Assembly (NCBI GenBank): GCA_913019975.1
Contig: CAJWBH010000008.1
Span: 62,001-126,000, forward strand
DNA: 64,000 bases
Reading direction: 5' to 3'
Source of the DNA: Thalassolituus maritimus
GTDB taxonomy: Bacteria > Pseudomonadota > Gammaproteobacteria > Pseudomonadales > Oceanobacteraceae
The notes under the pieces were generated by a model, which saw only the letters and a list, made by a program, of their open reading frames with translations, did no database searches and was not told where the DNA came from. Made by a program: the position numbers and the translations under genes. This document shows positions 8,272 to 16,435 of the stretch, piece by piece (the stretch's first letter is position 1; the number at the start of each line of letters is the position of its first letter).

Positions 8272-10077
8272 TCAGAACGCGAAGTGTTCAGCGTCCAGAT
8301 CCATCATGCTGTCAGCGCCGGCAACCATGGCTGCAGCGTGACCTTTAGCGCGTGGCAGTACGCGTGCGAAGTAGAACTTAGCGGTCTGAATTTTCGCTTT
8401 ATAGAAGTCTTCTTCACTGGTGCCAGCCGCCAGAGCGTCCTGAGCAACCTTAGCCATACGAGCCCACAGGAAAGCCAGAGTCGCGTAGCCAGAGTACATC
8501 AGGTAATCAACCGATGCAGCACCCACTTCTTCGCGGTTCTTCATAGCGGTCATACCGATCTTCATGGTCAGGTCGCCCCACTCTTTGTTCACTTCAGCCA
8601 GAGGCGCTGCGAACTGAGCCATCTGTTCGTCACCTTCAACAGACTGACAGAACTTGTGAACGATCTTAGTGAAGTTACGCAGAGACGCACCCTGAGTCAT
8701 CAGTACTTTACGGCCCAGCAGGTCGAGTGCCTGAATGCCAGTAGTACCTTCATAGATACAAGCGATCTTAGTATCACGTACCAGCTGCTCCATACCCCAC
8801 TCAGCGATGAAGCCGTGACCACCGAATACCTGAACACCCAGGTTAGTTGCTTCGTAGCCAGCTTCAGTCAGGAAAGCTTTCGCAATTGGAGTCAGGAAGC
8901 CCAGCAGTTCGTCTGCAGCTTTACGCTCTTCTTCGCTTTCCGCTTTCTTAACGATGTCGTTCTGCTGTGCCGCCAGATAAACCAGTGCACGGCCACCTTC
9001 TGCGAAACACTTCTGAGTCAGCAGCATGCGACGTACGTCTGGGTGAACGATGATTGGGTCAGCTGCTTTCTCAGGCGCTTTAGCACCAGTCAGAGAACGC
9101 ATAGCCAGACGATCTTTCGCGTACGCCAGTGCGCCCTGGAAAGACGCTTCAGCCGCAGATGCACCCTGCAGAGCAGTACCGATACGGGCAGTGTTCATGA
9201 AGGTGAACATGCAGTTCAGACCTTTGTTTTCAGGTCCGATCAGCCAGCCTTTAGCACCGTCGAAGTTCATCACACAGGTCGCGTTGCCGTGGATACCCAT
9301 TTTGTGTTCGATAGAACCACATACAACACCGTTGCGCTCGCCCGGAGTGCCATCTTCGTTTGGCAGGAACTTAGGAACGATGAACAGAGAGATACCCTTG
9401 GTACCTTCTGGAGCGCCTGGGAGACGAGCCAGTACAATGTGTACGATGTTCTCTGCCATGTCGTGTTCGCCAGCAGAGATAAAGATTTTAGAACCAGTGA
9501 TGGCGTAAGAACCGTCAGCGTTTGCTTCCGCTTTGGTCTTCAGGATACCGAGGTCAGAACCACAGTGTGATTCGGTCAGACACATGGTACCAGTCCACTC
9601 ACCTGACACCAGCTTGCTCAGGTAGGTGTGTTTCTGTTCTGGCGTACCGTGCAAGTCCAGAGTGTTCATCGCACCGTGAGACAGACCCGGGTACATGCCC
9701 CATGACCAGTTAGATGAACCCACCATCTCAGAGATAACAGTACCCAGAGATTCTGGCAGGCCCTGACCGCCATGGTCTTCTTCGTGCGCCAGTGAAGGCC
9801 AGCCGCCTTCAACGTACTTAGCGTAAGCTTCTTTAAAGCCAGTTGGCGTGGTTACGGAGCCGTCATCGTGGCGGGTACAACCTTCGATGTCACCAGTACG
9901 ATTCAGAGGAGCCAGCTCCTGCTCACAGAATTTTGCACCTTCAGTCAGAATGGCGTCGATCATGTCAGGCGTTGCAACCTCAGCATAAGCTGGGATGTTT
10001 GCGTAATGACCTGGCATATCCAGCAGTTCGTTCATTACAAACTGAATGTCACGGAGGGGAGCTTTATACTCTGGCAT
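8272..10077 (-). CDS. Acyl-CoA dehydrogenase, FadE-type with C-terminal extension (paralogue)
   Basis: Same reaction and family as the neighbouring 596-residue protein; this one has 601 residues. Motifs in order: MCLTESHCGSDLG and GSKIFISAGEHDMAENI (flavin and substrate region), GGHGFIAEWGMEQLVRD, and IYEGTTGIQALDLLGRK with the catalytic Glu. The N-terminal MPEYKAPLRDIQFVMNE matches its neighbour and the paired enzymes of pseudomonads. It is the promoter-proximal copy. A near-perfect PsrA-type palindrome lies 111 bp upstream of the start, which suggests fatty-acid-responsive control. Confidence 0.93.
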   Translation of the reverse strand: MPEYKAPLRDIQFVMNELLDMPGHYANIPAYAEVATPDMIDAILTEGAKFCEQELAPLNRTGDIEGCTRHDDGSVTTPTGFKEAYAKYVEGGWPSLAHEEDHGGQGLPESLGTVISEMVGSSNWSWGMYPGLSHGAMNTLDLHGTPEQKHTYLSKLVSGEWTGTMCLTESHCGSDLGILKTKAEANADGSYAITGSKIFISAGEHDMAENIVHIVLARLPGAPEGTKGISLFIVPKFLPNEDGTPGERNGVVCGSIEHKMGIHGNATCVMNFDGAKGWLIGPENKGLNCMFTFMNTARIGTALQGASAAEASFQGALAYAKDRLAMRSLTGAKAPEKAADPIIVHPDVRRMLLTQKCFAEGGRALVYLAAQQNDIVKKAESEEERKAADELLGFLTPIAKAFLTEAGYEATNLGVQVFGGHGFIAEWGMEQLVRDTKIACIYEGTTGIQALDLLGRKVLMTQGASLRNFTKIVHKFCQSVEGDEQMAQFAAPLAEVNKEWGDLTMKIGMTAMKNREEVGAASVDYLMYSGYATLAFLWARMAKVAQDALAAGTSEEDFYKAKIQTAKFYFARVLPRAKGHAAAMVAGADSMMDLDAEHFAF

Positions 10078-10187
10078 AGGGATGACCTCGTTGCCGTTAT
10101 TTGTTAGCGCAGCTAGGCTGCCTGATTATTTTCCCGCAGACCAAAAGCCTGGCAGGGCGCAATTTCGATCAGGATATACAATCCAGA

Positions 10188-10205
10188 TTCAAACAAGTGT
10201 TTGAA
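10188..10205. promoter_or_regulatory. PsrA-type operator
   Basis: The 18-bp sequence TTCAAACAAGTGTTTGAA is a perfect palindrome apart from its 2-bp centre and contains CAAAC-N4-GTTTG, the reported PsrA recognition pattern. A TATATC -10-like hexamer lies 9 bp away on the minus strand (10173-10178), so the site overlaps the expected -35 region of the acyl-CoA dehydrogenase promoter. This fits repression relieved by long-chain acyl ligands. Confidence 0.6.
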
Positions 10206-10307
10206 ACATACGTTCGCACAATGGAATTGTCAAGCCTGAGAGGGATGCAACATCGGGGATTGATCGCATAGAAATTGAAAAGAAAGGGTTATGACCGATT
10301 AAGCCAA

Positions 10308-11093
10308 TCAGGCTTCTTCGTCGAAGAGAGTCCCGGAGGTTGGAAGGCTCGGAGAACTTATGCGCAGCAATGTTTCGTTGATCTGACGAAGTCTGGCGTT
10401 GTATTCAGCGAAGCGCTCAGCGACGGAGACGAAACCTTCGTCTTCGTCTTCATCGGAGCCTGACTGAGCCTGTCGCGCCGCTTCGATCTCTGCACGCATA
10501 TCATCACGTTTCTGATCTCTTAGCTCAGCCTCTGCGCTCAGGTCTTCGCGTTGCTGCTGAGCAATATCGGCCTGAGCTTCGGCCATTTTCTGTGCCGCCA
10601 TGGCAGCGACCTGACGGTCCTGAGCAGATGGTTCCGCAGGTGCCAGCGCTGCCCGCCGGACACGCGCCATCTTCTCGTAAGTCGCGGAGGGATCTCCCGG
10701 CACGTCCGAGACATCAATACTGACTTCCCCCGATACCGCATACCGCTGACCATCCGGGCCTTTCGTAAAGCTGTACGTCGGTGCGCTTGCCAGCTGCCCA
10801 CCAATTGCCTGATGGGCTCTTTCATGGTTCCGAACTTCAATATCCCGGCTCTGTAGTTGCCGTACGAGGTCAGCATCCTCCTGCTGATTACGCATGTCAG
10901 CGTCAGGCTGGCGGACGGATGAAGAGGCGCCATCAAGGGTCTTCCCCGCTTCGGGAGCGGCATTTACCGGGGAGTCGGCACCGACGTCTGTCGTTGCATC
11001 AGTGCCTATGTTGGTATTTTGGGGGCTTCTCTCAGCCCGCGAAGAATAAGCGGGCTCAGGAGCGGTGAAGAGTACACCTGACGCTATCTGCAT
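10308..11093 (-). CDS. SprA-related / putative metalloprotease CJM1_0395-family protein
   Basis: A 261-residue protein whose core matches the SprA-related family: a helix with NHERAHQAIGG (an HExxH-like HERAH, candidate zinc site) followed by YSFTKGPDGQRYAVSGEVSIDVS. The N-terminal 80 residues are low-complexity and polar; the C-terminal third is charged and helical with an acidic GSDEDEDEG stretch. No signal peptide is evident. The substrate is unknown and protease activity is not proven for this family. It is 17 bp downstream of a small gene of similar style, and both seem to form one transcript. Confidence 0.75.
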   Translation of the reverse strand: MQIASGVLFTAPEPAYSSRAERSPQNTNIGTDATTDVGADSPVNAAPEAGKTLDGASSSVRQPDADMRNQQEDADLVRQLQSRDIEVRNHERAHQAIGGQLASAPTYSFTKGPDGQRYAVSGEVSIDVSDVPGDPSATYEKMARVRRAALAPAEPSAQDRQVAAMAAQKMAEAQADIAQQQREDLSAEAELRDQKRDDMRAEIEAARQAQSGSDEDEDEGFVSVAERFAEYNARLRQINETLLRISSPSLPTSGTLFDEEA

Positions 11094-11110
11094 ATAACGC
11101 CCTCAGGGGA

Positions 11111-11362
11111 TTACGCCTGCGTATCGATAAGAGAACCCAGCTGACGGTCGGCTGCCTGCAGTACTTTCGCGTTTGCGTCAGTAGCCTGCTGACCCTGCTT
11201 CATGTCTGTCATCGCAGACGCAAGATCTCCGGTCCCCTCAACGGGACGCTCGGTTGTAGTTTCAACGACGGTCTGGGCAGCCTTGGCAACCTGCTCGGTT
11301 CCCTGACTGACACCATATGCTGCGGTGGCGAACGTCGAACCTGCTGTTGATCCTATATTCAT
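11111..11362 (-). CDS. Small hypothetical protein, flagellar-rod-like C-terminus
   Basis: An 83-residue protein starting at the ATG at 11362, chosen because GAGGT lies four bases upstream. The N-terminus is small-residue rich, and the end (ANAKVLQAADRQLGSLIDTQA, residues 61-81) resembles the C-terminal heptad helix of flagellar rod/hook proteins, where NAKVLQTADE.LG.LLD is common. Function unknown. It precedes the SprA-related gene by 17 bp and probably shares its transcript. The similarity to axial proteins is from memory of the motif and is an inference. Confidence 0.6.
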   Translation of the reverse strand: MNIGSTAGSTFATAAYGVSQGTEQVAKAAQTVVETTTERPVEGTGDLASAMTDMKQGQQATDANAKVLQAADRQLGSLIDTQA

Positions 11363-11410
11363 AACGACCTCTACTGAACAAATGTTCCTGATCATTATTT
11401 AATCAAATCA

Positions 11411-11445
11411 AAAACAAAAACGCCATCCCGGACAGGATGGCGTTT
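11411..11445 (-). terminator. bioB terminator
   Basis: AAACGCCATCC/GGATGGCGTTT stem with a short loop, followed on the minus strand by TTTTTGTTTTTG. Lies directly after the bioB stop codon. Confidence 0.9.
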
Positions 11446-11465
11446 AGACTGATTTCTTATATAAA

Positions 11466-12518
11466 TCAGTGAGTTTGTGCTGACTGCTGAGAAGCGTCAT
11501 AAAAAAGATCAGCATTCTGCTCAGGTTGCGCCAATATCTCGTCAAGCTCCTGTGGGGCCTTGGTAACCCGATGTTCTGAGTTGATTCCCAGTTTACGGAA
11601 CAGATCCTGGTCCTTGTTAGCAGCCGGGTTAGGAGTCGTCAGTAAGCACTCACCATAGAAAATGGAATTAGCCCCAGCAAAGAAGCACATTGCCTGCATT
11701 TCTTCCGACATTTCCTCTCGCCCAGCACTCAGACGAACATGAGACGCTGGCATCATAATGCGGGCTGCTGCAATGGTGCGGATGAAATCCAGAGGATCAA
11801 GATCGCCCTGAGTCTCAAGCGGCGTGCCCGCCACTTTCACCAACTGGTTAATCGGTACTGAATCGGGATGTACCGGAAGATTAGCCAACTGAGCCAGAAG
11901 ACCCGCACGGTCTTTATGGGACTCGCCCATCCCCAGAATGCCACCGGAGCATACTTTCATGCCGGCGTTACGCACATTGGCCAGAGTATTCAGGCGATCT
12001 GAATACGTGCGCGTCGTGATAATTTCACCATAAAACTCAGGCGACGTATCAAGATTGTGGTTGTAGTAATCGAGGCCCGCTTCAGCGAGGGCATCCGCCT
12101 TCTTATCATCCAGCATGCCGAGCGTCATGCAGGTTTCGAGGCCCAACTCTTTCACGCCCTTAACCATCGCGAGTACGTAAGGCATATCTTTGTCGCGCGG
12201 CGAACGCCACGCAGCGCCCATACAAAAACGATCCGAACCCGCAGCCTTAGCCGCCTTGGCCTTCTCAATAACCGCCTCAACTTCCATCAGGCGTTCACGC
12301 TCCAGTCCGGTGTCGTAGCGGGCACTCTGAGGGCAGTACGCACAATCTTCCGGGCATGCACCCGTCTTAATGGACAGTAAGGTACTTACCTGTACGGCGT
12401 TCGGGTCATGATACTCACGGTGCACGGTCTGAGCCTGAAAAAGCAGATCATTAAACGGCGTGTTCAGTAGCTGCTCGACTTCTTCAACAGTCCAGTCGTG
12501 GCGAACAGTGCTCATCAT
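11466..12518 (-). CDS. bioB: Biotin synthase BioB
   Basis: Radical-SAM enzyme that inserts sulfur into dethiobiotin, the last step of biotin synthesis. The 350-residue protein carries the radical-SAM cluster motif [11 protein letters not shown] (Cys55, Cys59, Cys62), the second-cluster region with Cys in ETCMTLGML and [12 protein letters not shown], and the conserved RLSAGREEM. Two ATG codons lie in tandem at the start; GAGGG is suitably spaced for either. It is monocistronic here, divergent from comF rather than followed by bioF-H-C-D. A promoter with a possible BirA-like box lies in the shared upstream region. Confidence 0.97.
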   Translation of the reverse strand: MMSTVRHDWTVEEVEQLLNTPFNDLLFQAQTVHREYHDPNAVQVSTLLSIKTGACPEDCAYCPQSARYDTGLERERLMEVEAVIEKAKAAKAAGSDRFCMGAAWRSPRDKDMPYVLAMVKGVKELGLETCMTLGMLDDKKADALAEAGLDYYNHNLDTSPEFYGEIITTRTYSDRLNTLANVRNAGMKVCSGGILGMGESHKDRAGLLAQLANLPVHPDSVPINQLVKVAGTPLETQGDLDPLDFIRTIAAARIMMPASHVRLSAGREEMSEEMQAMCFFAGANSIFYGECLLTTPNPAANKDQDLFRKLGINSEHRVTKAPQELDEILAQPEQNADLFYDASQQSAQTH

Positions 12519-12548
12519 GGTACCCTCAGTTTGGTGTCAGTATCACGG

Positions 12549-12576
12549 ATGATAAAGATGAGGCATAACTGGTCAA
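12549..12576 (-). promoter_or_regulatory. bioB promoter
   Basis: Minus strand TTGACC (12571-12576), 16-bp spacer, TATCAT (12549-12554). Five of six bases match at each hexamer. It is the best sigma-70 promoter in the bioB/comF intergenic region. Confidence 0.55.
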
Positions 12577-12602
12577 CCCTGATGAAAATCCGGGGTAACC
12601 TC
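12570..12602. promoter_or_regulatory. Weak BirA-like operator candidate
   Basis: TGGTCAACC (12570-12578) matches seven of nine bases of the BirA left half-site TTGTAAACC. After the expected 15-bp gap, GGTAACCTC (12594-12602) matches only four of nine of the right half. It overlaps the bioB -35 element and the comF start codon. The right half is poor, so this is tentative. Confidence 0.25.
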
Positions 12603-13289
12603 AGTACGTTTTTTGATCAACTCTTCGAGTGTGAGCTCTGCCTTGAGCCCGATGGCAGCAGTACAGGAATCTGCGAGGAGTGCCTGAACCGCTTACCCTA
12701 CATGGGACTTGCCTGCCCGCAGTGCAGCGAAAGTGTTTCGACGGAGGGGTTGTGCGGTCGCTGCCAGCGAACGCCACCAGCGTACGACTACAGCTATTGC
12801 TCTCTCAGTTACGAACACCCGCTTCCTCACTGGCTGCATCGCTGTAAGGACAAACGCGATACCAGGCAAATCAGCCGGATGCAGACGCTCATGCTGATGG
12901 CACGTCCTGCCTTAGATGACCAGCCTGAAAACTACCCAGATATGGTTACCTGCATACCCACCAGCCACCGACGACGACTCTGGCGCGGTTTTAACCTGAG
13001 TGAAGAATTGGCCCGCGCAGTCGCCCATGATCTCGGCCTGCCATTCCATCGTCTTCTGAAGAAAACGAAACACCAAGAGCAACGTGGACGTTCCGCCAGA
13101 CAGCGAGCCAGTAGTCAAACCGATATGCGCGTAGAAACCAATCTCAACCTTGCTGGCAAACACATTCTTATCGTTGATGATGTCATGACTACCGGCAGCA
13201 CGCTTCACACCGCTGCAGCACTTCTGAAAGAATCCAATGCGCAGAAGGTCGGCGCCTGGTGTTTTGCCAGAACACCGAAAACCCGATAA
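12582..13289 (+). CDS. comF: ComF family protein (amidophosphoribosyltransferase-like)
   Basis: A 235-residue ComF/GntX-family protein, associated with DNA uptake in competent bacteria and with unknown roles elsewhere. The N-terminus has a zinc-ribbon Cys pattern: CELC near residue 15, CEEC, CPQC and CGRC. The C-terminal phosphoribosyltransferase fold shows the PRPP loop ILIVDDVMTTGSTL. The upstream-open frame overlaps bioB's promoter; the ATG at 12582 with the family-typical beginning is chosen. It is divergent from bioB, a common arrangement in pseudomonads and relatives. Confidence 0.9.
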   Translation: MKIRGNLSTFFDQLFECELCLEPDGSSTGICEECLNRLPYMGLACPQCSESVSTEGLCGRCQRTPPAYDYSYCSLSYEHPLPHWLHRCKDKRDTRQISRMQTLMLMARPALDDQPENYPDMVTCIPTSHRRRLWRGFNLSEELARAVAHDLGLPFHRLLKKTKHQEQRGRSARQRASSQTDMRVETNLNLAGKHILIVDDVMTTGSTLHTAAALLKESNAQKVGAWCFARTPKTR

Positions 13290-13343
13290 ACCCAGCTCAC
13301 CTTCAGGCATAATGTCCACCACACTCATGTTCCGGATTCCGCT

Positions 13344-14318
13344 ATGCACGCCTACGCCGATTTAAGCCACGACCTGGTCATGGACGCAATTGAATCGCTC
13401 GGATACCTCTGCGATGCCCGCGTAATGGCATTAAACAGCTATGAAAACCGTGTATTTCAGGTAGGCATTGAAGATGAACAACCTTTAATCGCCAAGTTCT
13501 ATCGCCCGACTCGCTGGACTGATGAGAGCATCCGTGAGGAGCACCAGTTTCTGCTTTCGCTGGCCACAGAAGATGTGCCCGTCATTGCTCCGATAGAGAT
13601 AAATAACGAAACTTTATTCACCTATGGCGGTTTCCGTTTTGCACTTTTTCCTCGCCGCGGTGGTCACGCTCCCGAACTGAGTAATGACGACGACCTGGAA
13701 CTGATTGGGCGCTGGCTTGCTCGCCTGCATAACATTGGTGAGACCACACCGTTTATTCACCGGCCGCATATCAATGGCAGTGAAGATATTTCCGCAGCAG
13801 CAGATACCGTACTTGCCAGCGGTTTAATGCCTGAGGATTATCATGCGGCGTACACGTCACTCATCAGAGACATCTGCGCACATACAGATCAGATCAAGCT
13901 GTCGAATCATTCACAGATTCGTCTGCATGGTGACATGCACACGGGCAATCTGATTATCCGGGACGAGAACCTCTACCTCGTCGACTTCGATGACTGCGCT
14001 CAGGGTCCTGCAATGCAGGATATCTGGATGTTACTCAGTGGCAGCCGAGAGGAACATCGCCAACAAATCATGGTCATAGCAGAAGGCTACAGCATGTTTC
14101 GCAGATTTCCTGCAGAGGAACTCCCTCTGATAGAGACCCTGTGTACACGACGAATTGTTCGACATGCCGCCTGGCTGAGCCAGCGCTGGGACGACCCGGC
14201 ATTTCCGGTGGCATTCCCGTGGTTTGCATCACACCGCTACTGGTCAGAACATTTACTGGCACTGCGTGAGCAACTGTCCGCACTGCAAGAAGAACCACTG
14301 GCATTACCTGTATTTTAA
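13344..14318 (+). CDS. srkA: Stress response kinase SrkA (YihE family)
   Basis: A cytoplasmic Ser/Thr protein kinase of the aminoglycoside-phosphotransferase fold; in E. coli it counters Cpx- and oxidant-linked cell death. At 324 residues it is full length. The nucleotide-binding region lies around VFQVGIEDEQPLIAKFYRP; the catalytic loop is IRLHGDMHTGNLI and the metal-binding motif YLVDFDDCAQGP. It follows comF by 54 bp on the same strand. In E. coli srkA is followed by dsbA; here a small outer-membrane protein takes that place. Confidence 0.93.
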   Translation: MHAYADLSHDLVMDAIESLGYLCDARVMALNSYENRVFQVGIEDEQPLIAKFYRPTRWTDESIREEHQFLLSLATEDVPVIAPIEINNETLFTYGGFRFALFPRRGGHAPELSNDDDLELIGRWLARLHNIGETTPFIHRPHINGSEDISAAADTVLASGLMPEDYHAAYTSLIRDICAHTDQIKLSNHSQIRLHGDMHTGNLIIRDENLYLVDFDDCAQGPAMQDIWMLLSGSREEHRQQIMVIAEGYSMFRRFPAEELPLIETLCTRRIVRHAAWLSQRWDDPAFPVAFPWFASHRYWSEHLLALREQLSALQEEPLALPVF

Positions 14319-14328
14319 AGAGGATGTT

Positions 14329-14832
14329 ATGAAAAAGTACCTGATCGCTACCGCCATTTCTGCCGCAACTATTACGACCGTTTCTGCGGAGGAAAATAAC
14401 CTGCGTAATGCGCTTTATCTCGGCGGTGCCGTTAATCACAACGTCATTGATTCACCGTTCGGCGGCGACGAGTTGGACGCCAATGGCTACTCGCTGTTTG
14501 GGGGGTATAAGTTCGACAACTCGGTTGCCGACCTGATGACAGCAGTTGAGTTTGGATACAGTGACACGGGCGATTTTTACAACAGCAATGGTAACGGTGA
14601 CGAGGATATCAATGGTGTCTGGGTCGCTGCGGTTGCAGAAAAGTACCTGCCGGAAATTGACCCACGCTTAAGCGTTATTGGTCGCGGTGGCCTGGACCTG
14701 GGTGACGACGACGGTATTTTTCTCGGCGCAGGTGCCGGATTTAAAGTAAACGAACAGGTCGGGCTTCGCGCAGAATTTATTAATAAAGATGCATCCTCTG
14801 TTTATCAGGTTGGCGCCTTGTTTCATTTCTAA
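14329..14832 (+). CDS. Small outer-membrane beta-barrel protein
   Basis: A secreted 167-residue protein with an N-terminal signal peptide (MKKYLIATAISAATITTVSAEE, cleavage near residue 20) and alternating hydrophobic strands ending in VGALFHF, the aromatic C-terminal signature of outer-membrane barrels. The pattern YLGGAVNHNVI, YSLFGGYKFD and VGLRAEFIN resembles the OmpA/OmpW-like 8-stranded porin superfamily. GAGG precedes the ATG. It begins 10 bp after srkA and is probably cotranscribed. No specific function can be assigned. Confidence 0.75.
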   Translation: MKKYLIATAISAATITTVSAEENNLRNALYLGGAVNHNVIDSPFGGDELDANGYSLFGGYKFDNSVADLMTAVEFGYSDTGDFYNSNGNGDEDINGVWVAAVAEKYLPEIDPRLSVIGRGGLDLGDDDGIFLGAGAGFKVNEQVGLRAEFINKDASSVYQVGALFHF

Positions 14833-14899
14833 GTTCATTACCTGACTAGTAATCTGATCCTGACTAATGACCTGATTAATAATCTGAGTCAGGATAAAT

Positions 14900-14942
14900 A
14901 AAAATGCCCGGCCTGAAATACAACTCAGTGCCGGGCATTTTT
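14900..14942. terminator. Terminator after the small barrel gene
   Basis: A 12-bp stem AAAATGCCCGGC/GCCGGGCATTTT with a 17-nt loop and T-rich ends on both strands. The preceding 60 bp (14840-14895) hold several copies of CCTGA and TAATCTGA in a loose repeat. Confidence 0.85.
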
Positions 14943-14957
14943 ATGCATAAAGTGGAT

Positions 14958-14993
14958 TAAAAAAGCTCCCCACCCTAAATGGATGAGGAGCTC
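14958..14993 (-). terminator. Terminator of the VolA-DUF1302-DUF1329 operon
   Basis: Minus strand stem AGCTCC...GGAGCT with an internal CATCC/GG(G)TG extension, followed by TTTTTTAA. Located 49 bp past the DUF1329 stop. Confidence 0.75.
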
Positions 14994-15041
14994 TCTTAGA
15001 TCAGGGAGATAAACCTCCCCATCAGGTTCGCAGTCAGAGTA

Positions 15042-16403
15042 TCAGCGAACACCGCCACGGCGCAGGGCCGCTGGAGTGTAGTCAGAATAAGTACGCTCAA
15101 ATTCGTACTGGTAACCTGACTCTTCTTCGTTATCCAGACCCAGAGCCAGGTAGCGTCCTGAGTTCAGGTCGTACAGTGTCTCGATGGCATACCAAGGCAC
15201 TTTACGGTCGAAGTAGAACATGTTGTGTGATTCAGCCACACGCCACAGTTCGCCACGGCCGTCGTAATGATCGATCTCAGTCGCCTGCCAGGTATCTTCA
15301 TCGATGTAGAAAACACGCTTAGCGTATACATGACGCTGACCATCTTTCAGAGTCGCTGTTACTTTCCACACACGGTGCAGTTCGTAACGAGTCAGATCCT
15401 GATTAATGTGACCAGCTTTGACGATGTCGTCATACTTCAGGCTGGTGTCTTTCAGCTGATATGAGTTGTACGGAATGTACACTTCCTGCTTACCTTCTAA
15501 CTTCCACTCGTAGCGGTCCGGAGAGCCGTTGAACATATCGAAGTTATCTGCAGTACGCAGACCGTCAGACGCGGTACCTGGGCCGTCGTAAGCAACCTGC
15601 GGCGCACGACGTACACGACGCTGACCAGCGTTATATACCCATGCCTTACGTGGCTCTTTTACCTGGTCCAGTGTTTCGTGAACCAAAAGAACGTTACCCG
15701 CCAGACGCGCTGGAGACAGAACATCCTGCTTAAAGTAAAAGAGAACGTTGTCATCTTTATCCGCCTGGAAATCGACCAGGTTATTACGGAAGGTGAACTC
15801 GTCTTTAAAACGAACGACGGTGTAATCACCGTTCACCTGCGGCGTCACCTGACCGATGATACGGCTGACCGAACCACCGCGATATCGCGTAATGTGGTTC
15901 CAGATCACTTCAACACCTGTCTGCGGGAATGGGAAAGGCACGCCGAACGTGAAGTTCGCGATACCATTACCGTCATTCAGCAGAGAGGTGTTCACTGCGT
16001 TCTTCTTAGTCTCGTCGTAGACGTCCTGAGGGTAAGCCGCTGAACGCACAGTTTTGTACACGGGCATACGGTAGGTATCAGGATACTTCTCGAACATCGC
16101 TTTCTGACCGTCGGTCAGATTTGCGGCGTAGTCTTTGTAGTTCTCTGCGGTGATCACGAACTCCGGCTTGTCTCCCGCAAATGGGTTACCAAGACGACCA
16201 TTCTTATCAACGCTGGCTGCGTCTGTTGCCAGACCGCCCGTCCATGCAGGGATATTACCCTGAGCTTCTTTCACTGCGCCCACTGGAGTCAGTTCTGTAC
16301 CCAGCTTGGCAGCCTGATCAGCGCTCACACCTGCGTGTGCAGAACCCACCAGCATGGAGAGGGCCGCAGCCGCTCCCCAGGTTTTAAATTGTTTCTTCAA
16401 CAT
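15042..16403 (-). CDS. DUF1329 outer-membrane/periplasmic lipid-associated protein
   Basis: A secreted 453-residue DUF1329 protein with signal peptide MLKKQFKTWGAAAALSMLVGSAHA. Conserved features are the LGTELTPVGA start of the mature protein, PAWTGGL, the YRMPVYKT segment, VIWNHITRYRGG and RRAPQVAYDGPGTASDGLRTADNFDMFNG. The fold is related to LolA/LolB-like lipid carriers, and these genes usually accompany DUF1302 proteins in lipid, steroid or alkane loci. It is the last of three genes behind the VolA-like lipase and DUF1302. I infer a role in moving lipid or fatty acid across the envelope. Confidence 0.88.
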   Translation of the reverse strand: MLKKQFKTWGAAAALSMLVGSAHAGVSADQAAKLGTELTPVGAVKEAQGNIPAWTGGLATDAASVDKNGRLGNPFAGDKPEFVITAENYKDYAANLTDGQKAMFEKYPDTYRMPVYKTVRSAAYPQDVYDETKKNAVNTSLLNDGNGIANFTFGVPFPFPQTGVEVIWNHITRYRGGSVSRIIGQVTPQVNGDYTVVRFKDEFTFRNNLVDFQADKDDNVLFYFKQDVLSPARLAGNVLLVHETLDQVKEPRKAWVYNAGQRRVRRAPQVAYDGPGTASDGLRTADNFDMFNGSPDRYEWKLEGKQEVYIPYNSYQLKDTSLKYDDIVKAGHINQDLTRYELHRVWKVTATLKDGQRHVYAKRVFYIDEDTWQATEIDHYDGRGELWRVAESHNMFYFDRKVPWYAIETLYDLNSGRYLALGLDNEEESGYQYEFERTYSDYTPAALRRGGVR

Positions 16404-16435
16404 ATTCGGAACCTCTGTGTAACTTGTTCAACTGC

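Noticed and set aside
8284-9570. 428-codon plus-strand open frame
   Set aside because: Antisense to a clear acyl-CoA dehydrogenase; composition reflects codon bias of the real gene and no ribosome site or family motif is seen. The same applies to 6572-7681 and 42784-43929 (antisense to the paralogue and to fumarase).
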